Shown: positions 6,319-14,746 of the stretch, piece after piece
Numbering within the stretch: position 1 is the stretch's first letter
How the letters are laid out: the number at the start of each line of letters is the position of its first letter
The notes under the pieces: generated by a model
Databases searched by the model: none
Seen by the model: only the letters and a program-made list of their open reading frames with translations
What the model was told of the DNA's origin: nothing
Assembly: GCA_046541115.1 (NCBI GenBank)
Contig: JBKHDX010000037.1
Location: 1 to 28,086, forward strand
Direction of reading: 5' to 3'
DNA: 28,086 nt
From: Jaaginema sp046541115
GTDB taxonomy: Bacteria; Cyanobacteriota; Cyanobacteriia; Cyanobacteriales; Spirulinaceae
Position numbers and translations under genes: made by a program

Positions 6319-8739
6319 ATGGTTATGAGTATTACAAGGTCTAATAATTTCGATCATCTCACAGAGGCATACTTTAGCCTTAATTGTCAGTGGGAATTTG
6401 TTGATGTCAATCATTCGGCAGCGAAACTTTTGGGACGAGACCGCCAAGACTTACTCAAACGCTGTATTTGGCAAGTTTTTCCAGATTGCCAAAACTCTTT
6501 ATTTGCTCAAGAATACCATCGCGTTGTCAAACAGCAAGTCAGCAGTCATCTCGAAGCTTTTTATTCCCCCTTAAACTTGTGGCTCGAAGCCTATATCTGG
6601 CCGCAAGCCGATGGCATTGGTGTCCAAATGCGAGACATTAGCGATCGCAAACACCTCGAAGCCGAACTTTTGACTCGCTCTCGCTTATGCGACCTGGAAA
6701 GTCATATCAGCCACATCCTCCAACAAAGCCAAATTCTCAGCCAAAGCCTCTCTCACTGCACCGAAGCCCTCGTCCAAGACCTAGATTTAGCCGCCGCTTC
6801 GATTTGGATTCAAGGGACTCATGACACCTCCTTAAATTTGCAAGCCTTGAGTTTAAGCGAATCCTACGAAAAAGAAGGCCACCTATCAAGTTACGCCATT
6901 TCCCCCGATCTCAACGACTCCGACAGCAACCTCCTCAACCCCAAATCCTTCTGCCTCGAAAACGCCCTTCTCGATTGGATTGTCGAACACGGTCAGCCCG
7001 TTTATGACTTTATTTTGCCGTCTCGCGACTCGGAAAACTCGGAAGATTCGTCAGAAATCTCCAGCCTGCCTCAAGCCGATGATGGTTTATTTTGCGACCT
7101 CACCCCCGCTTTAATGCGAGCTTGTCAAACCATCCACTTTATCGGCTATCCCTTGTGGGTAGATGAAAAGCTCCTAGGGGCGATCGCCTTTTGGTCGTAT
7201 CAAACTCCTAACCCCGCTACCCAAAGCACTTTCCTGACCCTCGCCAATACCATCGCCCTGGCCATCGACCGCGATCGCCTCAAAACCGCCCTCCAATCCC
7301 GTCACGAAAACCTGCTTTTCCGCCTGGCTAACCAAATCCGCAAATCCCTCGACCTCAACACCATCCTCGAAACCGCCGTCCAAGAAATTCGCAGCCTGCT
7401 CAATGTCGATCGCTGTCATTATCTCTGGTCTTGGTCAAACCCCCATCAACCGAGCTTAACCGTTAGCCATGAAGCCAGCACCACCGCCCAAGGGACTAGC
7501 TTAATCGGCGATTGTCCGCCGCAAAAATTGGTTTTGCTGGCCGATCGCATCAACAAATTACAATCCCTCCGCATTGATGATGTCACCCAAGCCCAACAAG
7601 ACAACCCCTTGCCGAGCGATCGCGAATTGTTCGACCTTCTAAACGACCTCAAAATTACCTCATTTTTTATGTTGCCCTTGCAAACGCGATCGGGTCATCT
7701 CGGCGCGATCGCTTGTAGCAGCAGTCACGGCTCGCGACCCTGGAGCGATAGCGAAGTAGAGCTTTTGCAAGCGGTGGTCGATCAACTGGCCCTGGCCATC
7801 GACCAAGCCGAACTCTTTGCCCAAACCCGCGCCACCGCCCTAGCCGCCCAAACCCAAGCCCAACAACTGCAACTGGCGCTGCAAGAACTCAAACGCACCC
7901 AAACCCAACTCATTCAAACGGAAAAAATGTCGAGTTTGGGGCAGATGATCGCCGGAATTGCCCACGAAATTAACAACCCCGTCAACTTCATTTCCGGCAA
8001 CCTCAGCTACACCAGCGAATATGTTAACGACGTACTCGAACTGCTCAAACTCTATCAAACCCATTATCCCAAACCCGCTCCAGATGTTGATGATTTTGCC
8101 GAAGAAATTGACCTCGACTTTATCCTCGAAGACCTCCCCAAAACCCTAGCTTCGATGCAAATTGGGGCCGAGCGCATTCGGCAGATTGTCTTGAGCTTGC
8201 GGAACTTCTCCCGCTTAGATCAAGCTGAAATGAAGCCCGTAGACATTCACGAAGGCATCGACAGCACCTTACTGATTCTGCACAACCGCATCAAAGCCAA
8301 AAGCAGCCGCCGCGAAGTCGAAATTGTCAAAAATTACGGCGACTTACCCAAAATCGAATGTTATGCCGGGCAGTTGAACCAAGTGTTTATGAACTTGCTC
8401 AGTAATAGCATTGATGCCCTAGAACCCCAAGCCCTAGACGCAGAAGCCCCCATTCCCACTATTCACATTCACACCGCCCTACTCGAAGGTGACTGGGTAG
8501 AAATTAAAATAGGAGACAACGGCCCGGGGATGACTGAAAAAACCCTGAATCATATTTTCGATCCTTTCTTTACCACTAAACCTGTGGGGAAAGGCACGGG
8601 ATTGGGATTGTCGATTAGCTATCAGATCGTCGTAGACAAGCATCGCGGCAAAATTAACTGTACCTCTACTCCTAGAGAAGGAACGGAGTTTACTATCTTG
8701 ATTCCCGCCGAACCCCCGCCGGAGTTAAAGCCAACTTAA
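6319..8739 (+). CDS. Sensor histidine kinase, PAS-GAF-GAF-HisKA-HATPase
   Basis: I choose the ATG at 6319 (806 residues) because AGGAG lies 9 bases upstream (6305-6309); an in-frame TTG at 6301 is possible. A PAS domain comes first (about 10-115, with VDVNHSAAKLLGR and ending in RDISDRKHLEAEL), then two GAF domains (about 135-325 and 345-495), then a Gln/Ala-rich coiled coil. The HisKA region has phosphoacceptor H549 in GIAHEINNPVNFISGN. The ATPase domain has the N box (NQVFMNLLSNSIDAL), G1 (IGDNGPGM), F box (FDPFFTTKPVGKG) and G2 (GTGLGLSISY). There is no membrane segment and no receiver domain, so it is a soluble kinase that needs a separate regulator. The second GAF has RCHYLW, but a bilin-binding role cannot be claimed. 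The chemotaxis genes follow 119 bases later. Confidence 0.92.
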   Translation: MVMSITRSNNFDHLTEAYFSLNCQWEFVDVNHSAAKLLGRDRQDLLKRCIWQVFPDCQNSLFAQEYHRVVKQQVSSHLEAFYSPLNLWLEAYIWPQADGIGVQMRDISDRKHLEAELLTRSRLCDLESHISHILQQSQILSQSLSHCTEALVQDLDLAAASIWIQGTHDTSLNLQALSLSESYEKEGHLSSYAISPDLNDSDSNLLNPKSFCLENALLDWIVEHGQPVYDFILPSRDSENSEDSSEISSLPQADDGLFCDLTPALMRACQTIHFIGYPLWVDEKLLGAIAFWSYQTPNPATQSTFLTLANTIALAIDRDRLKTALQSRHENLLFRLANQIRKSLDLNTILETAVQEIRSLLNVDRCHYLWSWSNPHQPSLTVSHEASTTAQGTSLIGDCPPQKLVLLADRINKLQSLRIDDVTQAQQDNPLPSDRELFDLLNDLKITSFFMLPLQTRSGHLGAIACSSSHGSRPWSDSEVELLQAVVDQLALAIDQAELFAQTRATALAAQTQAQQLQLALQELKRTQTQLIQTEKMSSLGQMIAGIAHEINNPVNFISGNLSYTSEYVNDVLELLKLYQTHYPKPAPDVDDFAEEIDLDFILEDLPKTLASMQIGAERIRQIVLSLRNFSRLDQAEMKPVDIHEGIDSTLLILHNRIKAKSSRREVEIVKNYGDLPKIECYAGQLNQVFMNLLSNSIDALEPQALDAEAPIPTIHIHTALLEGDWVEIKIGDNGPGMTEKTLNHIFDPFFTTKPVGKGTGLGLSISYQIVVDKHRGKINCTSTPREGTEFTILIPAEPPPELKPT

Positions 8740-8828
8740 CAAATACCAATTACCAATTACCAATTACCAATTATGGGATTTGGAGACTAAGCCCAACCAA
8801 TAACCAATAACTAATGACCAATGACCAA
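8740..8828. repeat. Heptamer repeats (TTACCAA / AACCAAT / TGACCAA)
   Basis: Runs of ACCAATT and related units fill the gap between the histidine kinase and cheR: 8743-8774 and 8795-8828, with an unrelated 20-base stretch between them. Confidence 0.75.
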
Positions 8829-8858
8829 AAATGAGGAGATATTAATGAGGAGATATTT

Positions 8859-10316
8859 GTGTCATTGCCCCACTCGATTTCCCCAGAGTTACTAACAGAT
8901 TTTATCGAGTTAGTCACGGCTCAAACGGGTTTGGCTATTCGCGACCAAGACCGCATCACCCTGAGTCGAAAAATTTGGACTCGGATGAATCGCTTAGGCA
9001 TTACCTCGCCTCAGTTTTATTATCGACTTTTGTCAATTGGTGCAGGGCAAAATAACCAGGAGTGGCAAGAGTTTGTTTTACTGTTAACCAATATTGAAAG
9101 TTATTTTTTTCGCGATCGCGGCCAGTTTTCTTTACTGAGAACCCAGATTCTACCCGAACTCATCGATCGCGCTGCTAAGACAAAAACATTGCGGATTTGG
9201 AGTGCGGGCTGTTCAACCGGGGAAGAACCTTATTCTCTAGCGATGTTAGTGTGGGAATTACTCGGCGATCGCCCAGATTGGCAAATTACAATTCTGGGTA
9301 CAGATATCAACGAAGATGCCCTACATCGCGCCCGATGCGGTCGTTATACGTCTTGGTCGTTTCGCACTACGGACGAGGCATTTCAGCACAAATACTTTAC
9401 GTCGATTCGCCATCATTACCAAATTAATGAAAAACTGCGGTCAATGGTGCAGTTTCGTTATTTGAATTTATTTAAAGATTCTTTTATGGCTCTGACTCCC
9501 CCGTTAGAACAGATTGATTTGATTTTGTGCCGCAATGTTTTTATTTATTTTGAATCGGGCGCGATCGCCAAAACCTTAGACAAGTTTTATCGCAGTCTCA
9601 CCGAAGGCGGCTATTTGATGACGGGTCATGCGGAATTATACAACCAAAACACCAGTCAATTTCAAACCAAAATCTTTCCGGAATCCGTCATTTATCAGCG
9701 TCCACAGCCTCGGTCGTTCTTAGTACAGGAAATCCCCCCAATCCTCCCCCAATCGCCCTTGCCTCGCCTAGAAAAGCCTTCTTTGGTCACCCGTTCGGCT
9801 CCGCGTCAGATTGACCCCACTATTGCTTTAATCGCCCAAGCGCAATATTTATTTACACTCAAAAATTATGCTGTTGCTTTAGACAAAGCCCAACAAGTTT
9901 TACGACTGCACCCCCAAAATCTCGAAGCCCATTATTTAGTCGCTCAAATTCACGCCAATACGGGGCATTACGAACAAGCAGTGCAGTCTTGCCACCGGGT
10001 ATTATCCCTCGATCCCTTTTCGGTAAAAGCTTATACTTTGTTAGCCCAAATTGCCGAAGAAGTGGGCGATCGCGAAGGGACAAAAAACTTTTTGAAAAAA
10101 ATTATTTACTTAGAGCCAAAATCCCTTTTCGCTTATTGGGAATTGAGTTACATTTATGAATTAGAAGGACATTGGCAAAAAGCTCAAAAAATGTATAAAG
10201 CCACCCTCGCTCTTCTAGAAGATTTACCCCTCACTCAAAAAGTGAGCGATCGCGAGCCTTTAACCGTTGGCGAACTCAAAGAAAAAATAAAGCAAAAATT
10301 AAATAATTTTGCCTAA
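8859..10316 (+). CDS. cheR: CheR-type methyltransferase with C-terminal TPRs
   Basis: A 485-residue protein that should methylate glutamates on chemoreceptors using S-adenosylmethionine. The N-terminal helical CheR domain (about 5-75, with NIESYFFRD after it) leads into the methyltransferase fold (about 80-280): motif I IWSAGCSTGEEPYSLAML, TDINEDAL, and LILCRNVFIYF. TPRs follow (about 325-450; NYAVALDKAQQVLRLHPQNLEAH and two more units). The GTG start has GAGGAGA five bases upstream; that site is the second of two tandem 14-base copies (ATGAGGAGATATT at 8831 and 8845). CheR-TPR proteins are common in pilus-type chemotaxis systems. No cheB is seen in the window. Confidence 0.93.
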   Translation: MSLPHSISPELLTDFIELVTAQTGLAIRDQDRITLSRKIWTRMNRLGITSPQFYYRLLSIGAGQNNQEWQEFVLLLTNIESYFFRDRGQFSLLRTQILPELIDRAAKTKTLRIWSAGCSTGEEPYSLAMLVWELLGDRPDWQITILGTDINEDALHRARCGRYTSWSFRTTDEAFQHKYFTSIRHHYQINEKLRSMVQFRYLNLFKDSFMALTPPLEQIDLILCRNVFIYFESGAIAKTLDKFYRSLTEGGYLMTGHAELYNQNTSQFQTKIFPESVIYQRPQPRSFLVQEIPPILPQSPLPRLEKPSLVTRSAPRQIDPTIALIAQAQYLFTLKNYAVALDKAQQVLRLHPQNLEAHYLVAQIHANTGHYEQAVQSCHRVLSLDPFSVKAYTLLAQIAEEVGDREGTKNFLKKIIYLEPKSLFAYWELSYIYELEGHWQKAQKMYKATLALLEDLPLTQKVSDREPLTVGELKEKIKQKLNNFA

Positions 10317-10357
10317 CTTCTCTTAACTTAGCTTTCAAGCTTTAACGCTCGAATTTA

Positions 10358-11434
10358 ATGAACGCTCAAGACTCTCGCACAACGACAGGTTACTCTTACT
10401 TAACCTTTAAACTGCAAGACGACATTTATGGGATTGATACCCTAGCCGTCGAAGAAATCTTTTTATTACCCGAACTCACTTCCATTCCCGAAGCCGCGTT
10501 AGATGTAGTGGGGGTTTTTAACTGGCGAGGTCAAATTTTACCGGCCATTGACCTCAAACTCCGCTTTGGTTATCCGGCGACCGATTATACTCTCACCGAT
10601 AGTATTATCGTCCTCAAAAGTGGCGATTGGCGGGGGGGATTAATCGTTAATCAAGTCCAAGAAGTTAGAAATATTGCAATTGATGAAATTACCACAGAAT
10701 TTTCCGGTCAGCATGACACAATAAAAGCAGAAACAAGCAAAGTACAGGCGGGAATTGCTCGCGCAAATGATGAGATCGTCATCTTATTAAATGCTGATGC
10801 AATTGTTGAAAATAAGGGCGATCGCGCTTTAGAAAATCTAGAATCATCAGAGTTAGAAGCAAAACTAGACTATAGCGATCGCCCGGCAATCTGGCGAGAG
10901 TTTTCTCCGAATGCTACCCCAGAAGAAAAAGTGATTTTCCGCCAACGGGCAAAACACTTAATGCAGGGGATTCAAACCGAAGATCGTCAAGGTTTACGCT
11001 CGCTGGCGGTTATCGAACTCGAACAAGAATTATTCGGGATTGACTTAGCAATTGTGCGGGAATTTACCGACCTTTATAAAATTACCCCGATTCCTTGTTG
11101 TCCCCCGCACATTGTTGGTAATATGAACCTCCGAGGCGAAATTTTAACCTTAGTAGATATTCGTCATGTTTTAGATTTATCCCGTCTCGATACTCTGCAT
11201 TCTTCTAAGGCAATGATTGTCGAAGTCGAAGATATTGTAGCGGGGATTATGGTCGAGCAAGTGCATGACATTGTTTTAGTACAGCCCACTGATATTACAG
11301 CCGTTCCGACGGCAATTCATGCCATTGACGACGAATATTTACTCGGCACAGTTTCTTATCAGGAAAAAATGCTGGCTTTGTTAGATATTGCCAAAATTTT
11401 ACTCAAGGGTGAGTTGGTTGTAAATGAGTCCTAG
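10358..11434 (+). CDS. Double CheW-domain coupling protein
   Basis: A 358-residue protein with two CheW folds. The first (about 12-145) has LTFKLQDDIYGIDTLAVEEI and FNWRGQILPAIDL. The second (about 225-350) has LAVIELEQELFGIDLAIVREF and MNLRGEILTLVDI. A linker of about 70 residues separates them. CheW links receptors to CheA; a tandem version could bridge two receptors or kinases in the array. It follows cheR by 41 bases and precedes the first receptor by 46, so one operon is likely. No strong Shine-Dalgarno site precedes the ATG. Confidence 0.92.
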   Translation: MNAQDSRTTTGYSYLTFKLQDDIYGIDTLAVEEIFLLPELTSIPEAALDVVGVFNWRGQILPAIDLKLRFGYPATDYTLTDSIIVLKSGDWRGGLIVNQVQEVRNIAIDEITTEFSGQHDTIKAETSKVQAGIARANDEIVILLNADAIVENKGDRALENLESSELEAKLDYSDRPAIWREFSPNATPEEKVIFRQRAKHLMQGIQTEDRQGLRSLAVIELEQELFGIDLAIVREFTDLYKITPIPCCPPHIVGNMNLRGEILTLVDIRHVLDLSRLDTLHSSKAMIVEVEDIVAGIMVEQVHDIVLVQPTDITAVPTAIHAIDDEYLLGTVSYQEKMLALLDIAKILLKGELVVNES

Positions 11435-11480
11435 TTATTCCATCGGCCAGCATCACGCGATCGCGAAAGGATGAAGTTTT

Positions 11481-12941
11481 ATGCAGAAAAAAAACCAAGA
11501 CATCAAGATTAGATATTGGATTATTGCCGGTTATTGTATTCCGGTATTTTTATCCATTATTTCGGCGATTGTGGTTTACGCCAATGTGCAAATTACCCGC
11601 CAACAAAAACTAGAGCTACAAGTCACCACAGAAATTAGCCAAATTATTGGGGAGTTAGGGTTTGACGCGCAGAACTTATCGAGAGCGACTCGCGGCTATA
11701 TGCTAGACTCAAGCAACGTTTCTTTGAATACCTTTGAAATATCTCGCAATCAAATTCCCCAGCATATCCAAGAACTCGAAACTTTAATTACTGACCCGCA
11801 ACAAATCGCTAACTTAGCCGCAATTCGCGACTCGATAAATCAGTTAGAAACGGTTAATTCCCGTTTAGTTAGCTTGGTTAATCAAGGACAAACCGAAAGA
11901 GCCATTGAAGTCTGGAGACAAAATAGCGGTCGCGAGCAAGCCGAAGAATTAGCCAGCCTACTCGAACAGTTTAGAGACCGCGAACAAGAAATTCTTGCGA
12001 ATGCTCAAGATTCCCAAGAAGATGCGTTAGATACTTTGGTGACTTCCCTGTGGATTTCTCTAGGATTGTCCGTGGCGATCGCGGCGGGTTTAGGCAGTTG
12101 GATTATTATTAATATTGCCCAACGCCTCAACCAAACCTCCAGCACTTTGGCCTCATCTTCGAGTCAAATCGCCTCAACCATCGAAGAACAAGAGCGCACC
12201 GCCAGTCAACAAGCGGCTTCTGTCAACCAAACCACCGCCACCATGGACGAGTTAGGGGCTTCTTCGCGACAATCGGCAGAACAAGCCGAAGCCGCCTCTA
12301 GAGCCGCTCAACGGGTGCGAGAGTTAGCCGAAGGGGGCAATGAAGCCGTCGCCGAAACCCTCGACAGTATGATGAATCTGAAAAATAAAGTCGGGGCAAT
12401 AGCAGAGCAAATTGTCCGTCTGAGCGAGCAAACAAACCAAATCGGCAGTATTTCCCGCTTGGTTAGCGATTTAGCCAACCAAACCAATATGTTAGCCCTC
12501 AATGCGGCAGTTGAAGCCGTCCGCGCCGGAGAACATGGTAAAGGTTTTGCCGTGGTAGCGACCGAAATTCGCAAACTTGCCGACCAAAGCAAACAATCGG
12601 CTCAGAAAATTAATGTTTTAGTAGCTGATGTGCAAAATGCGATTAACTCAACGGTGATGGTGACCGATGAAGGGACAAAAACCGTTGAAGCCGGGATGCA
12701 AGTTACCCAAAAAACCGCCCAAGCCTTTGCTGGAGTGACGGAAGCGATTTCTAATGTGGTAGTCAATAATCAACAAATTTCTCTTAATATTCAGCAGCAA
12801 GCCACCGCCATTCAACAAGTGGTGCAAGCGATGAATAATATTAACCAAGGGGCAAAAGAAACCGCCACAGGTATTAGTCAAACTCGTTTAGGGACACAAA
12901 AACTGAACGAAGCAACGCTATTTTTGCAAGAAATGGTTTAA
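11481..12941 (+). CDS. Methyl-accepting chemotaxis protein 1 (no visible HAMP)
   Basis: A 486-residue receptor. TM1 is at about 12-34 and TM2 at about 187-212. The ~150-residue helical periplasmic part looks like a CHASE3 or four-helix-bundle sensor. TM2 is followed almost at once by the long coiled-coil signalling domain; I see no HAMP sequence. The hairpin tip is at about 328-360 (LANQTNMLALNAAVEAVRAG, then GFAVVATEIRKLADQS), where CheW and CheA bind. There is no C-terminal NWETF-type CheR-docking peptide; it ends LNEATLFLQEMV. AAAGGA lies upstream of the ATG. It is clearly a paralogue of the next gene, sharing nearly the same ending. Confidence 0.92.
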   Translation: MQKKNQDIKIRYWIIAGYCIPVFLSIISAIVVYANVQITRQQKLELQVTTEISQIIGELGFDAQNLSRATRGYMLDSSNVSLNTFEISRNQIPQHIQELETLITDPQQIANLAAIRDSINQLETVNSRLVSLVNQGQTERAIEVWRQNSGREQAEELASLLEQFRDREQEILANAQDSQEDALDTLVTSLWISLGLSVAIAAGLGSWIIINIAQRLNQTSSTLASSSSQIASTIEEQERTASQQAASVNQTTATMDELGASSRQSAEQAEAASRAAQRVRELAEGGNEAVAETLDSMMNLKNKVGAIAEQIVRLSEQTNQIGSISRLVSDLANQTNMLALNAAVEAVRAGEHGKGFAVVATEIRKLADQSKQSAQKINVLVADVQNAINSTVMVTDEGTKTVEAGMQVTQKTAQAFAGVTEAISNVVVNNQQISLNIQQQATAIQQVVQAMNNINQGAKETATGISQTRLGTQKLNEATLFLQEMV

Positions 12942-13033
12942 GGTTCGTGTTGCTGAATATTACGAGAATTGCTGAAGCAGAAGGAGACAATCTAGAATTG
13001 TATCATTGAACACAAAATACTTTTTAAAACGCC

Positions 13034-14482
13034 ATGAAATTGGCAAAAAAGCTACAAATTGGTTTGAGTTTACCCGCCATTTTCTTAATTGGAATTGGGG
13101 CATTTTCCTTGGTGAGTTTTGGCTTAATTAATCGCCAAATTGCCACGATTTTTGACGATCGCGTGGTACCGATGGAACAACTCAAACGAGTTTCAGATCG
13201 ATATGCGATCGTCATTATTGATGCGACGAATAAAGCCCAAGACAATCGCATTTCTAACTCAGAAGCCCTCAGGATAATTGAACAGGCGCAGCAAACTATC
13301 GAAACCACCTGGCAACAATACAAACAAACCCAACTCACCCCAGAAGAAGCCCGCCTGGCCAGAATCATCGAACAAGATTTTCAGGCGGCTAATGCTCAAG
13401 TGAATGCCCTCAAAATTGCTTTGCAACAAAACGATCGCGATCGCATTGCTGCTTTTGATGGCGGCCTCTACGATACCATTGACCCCCTCACCCGCGATTT
13501 ACAACAACTGATCGATTTGCAACTGCGGGTTGCTGCGGAGGAGCGAGAAGATGCAGCCGAAATTTATCGCTTAATTTTGCTGGTTTTTGTGCCAATTTTG
13601 CTGATTTCTATCCTTTTAATTCTTTCGCCCCTCCGCAGTTTTATTAGTAAAACCTTAATTGCTGCCCTCAAAGATACCGTGAGTGTTGTAGCCCAGGCAG
13701 CCACGGAAATTGCCACCGCCAGCGAAGAACAAGAGCGCATTGCGACCCAACAAGCTGCCTCAGTCCAAGAAACCACCACCACTATCGACGAGCTAAAAAC
13801 TGCCGCCCAACAGTCGGCACAACAAGCCGAAGCCACCGCCGAAAAAGCACAATCAGTGCGATCGCTTTCGGACAAAGGCAGCCAAGCGGTGAATAATACC
13901 TTAGACGGGATGACGCAACTTCAAGATCAAGTCAGTCAAATTGCCGCGCAAATTACCCAACTCAAAGAACAAACGCAACAAATCGGCACGATCGCGCAGC
14001 TTGTGAGCGAAGTGTCTAATCAAACCAATATGTTGGCCCTGAATGCCGCAGTCGAAGCCGTCAGAGCAGGCGATCGCGGTCAGGGATTTCGCGTAGTTGC
14101 CACCGAGATTCGCAAACTCGCAGACCAAAGCCAAGCCGCCGCCGCTAATATTAACACCCTCGTCCAAGACATTCAAAACGCGATCGTCACCACTGTCAAC
14201 GTTACCGTATCCGGCACAAAAACTGCCCAAACGGGCTTAAACCTCGCCCAAGTTGCTGCAACTACCTTTGACGAAATCGCGATCGCCATCGACAGCATCG
14301 CCCAGAATAATCAACAAGTTTCTCTTAATCTTCAACAACAAGCGATCGCCGTCCAACAAGTCGTTGAAGCCATCGAACACATCGAGCGCGGGGCCCGGGA
14401 AACCGCCATCGGCATCCGCCAAACCCGCCTCGGCACGCAACAACTCAATGAAGTGACTCACAGTTTGCAGGAAATGGTTTAG
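13034..14482 (+). CDS. Methyl-accepting chemotaxis protein 2 (no visible HAMP)
   Basis: A 482-residue receptor. TM1 is at about 10-32 and TM2 at about 178-199. The periplasmic segment is helical and of the four-helix-bundle type (DLQLRVAAEEREDAAEIYRL before TM2). As in the preceding receptor, the signalling coiled coil starts directly after TM2. The tip reads VSNQTNMLALNAAVEAVRAG and then GFRVVATEIRKLADQS. The signalling halves of the two receptors align throughout (EEQERxAxQQAASV, TRLGTQxLNE), while the sensor halves differ. A tandem duplication with diverged ligand ranges is the simple reading. It starts 92 bases after receptor 1, without a clear Shine-Dalgarno site. Confidence 0.92.
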   Translation: MKLAKKLQIGLSLPAIFLIGIGAFSLVSFGLINRQIATIFDDRVVPMEQLKRVSDRYAIVIIDATNKAQDNRISNSEALRIIEQAQQTIETTWQQYKQTQLTPEEARLARIIEQDFQAANAQVNALKIALQQNDRDRIAAFDGGLYDTIDPLTRDLQQLIDLQLRVAAEEREDAAEIYRLILLVFVPILLISILLILSPLRSFISKTLIAALKDTVSVVAQAATEIATASEEQERIATQQAASVQETTTTIDELKTAAQQSAQQAEATAEKAQSVRSLSDKGSQAVNNTLDGMTQLQDQVSQIAAQITQLKEQTQQIGTIAQLVSEVSNQTNMLALNAAVEAVRAGDRGQGFRVVATEIRKLADQSQAAAANINTLVQDIQNAIVTTVNVTVSGTKTAQTGLNLAQVAATTFDEIAIAIDSIAQNNQQVSLNLQQQAIAVQQVVEAIEHIERGARETAIGIRQTRLGTQQLNEVTHSLQEMV

Positions 14483-14483
14483 T

Positions 14484-14520
14484 TCAGTAATCAGTCATCA
14501 GTTATCAGTTATCAGTTTTT
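14484..14520. repeat. Heptamer repeats (CAGTTAT class)
   Basis: CAGTAATCAGTCATCAGTTA and further CAGTTAT units start right after the stop codon of receptor 2. The sequence is nearly the same as at 5136-5178. Confidence 0.8.
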
Positions 14521-14549
14521 TGGGAAATCGGCTTTTCAGTAATCGGTTT

Positions 14550-14572
14550 GTAGGGGCGGGGTTTCCCCGTCC
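14550..14572 (+). repeat. Dispersed GC-rich repeat, copy 2
   Basis: GTAGGGGCGGGGTTTCCCCG then TCC. GGGG and CCCC can pair across TTT. An opposite-strand copy lies at 19694-19716 and a diverged copy at 3803-3826. Confidence 0.6.
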
Positions 14573-14713
14573 AACAGAGAGAAAAAATTACCAACCAATC
14601 AATATTTTCTAATAACAAATAACGAATAAGCTGTTACGCATTTAAACCGCCGATTCCATTGGCTGAACCCTTTGGTGAGCTGGGATCGAGACAGAAATTT
14701 AAAGGATTAACAG

Positions 14714-14740
14714 CTTAACAAAGGACAAAGGACAAAGGAC
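14714..14740 (+). repeat. GGACAAA heptamer repeat that supplies the cheA ribosome binding site
   Basis: Three tandem AAAGGAC units end seven bases before the cheA ATG. Each contains an AAAGGA Shine-Dalgarno core; the last is best placed. Changes in repeat number could shift or multiply the ribosome binding site. Confidence 0.6.
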
Positions 14741-14746
14741 AAAAAA

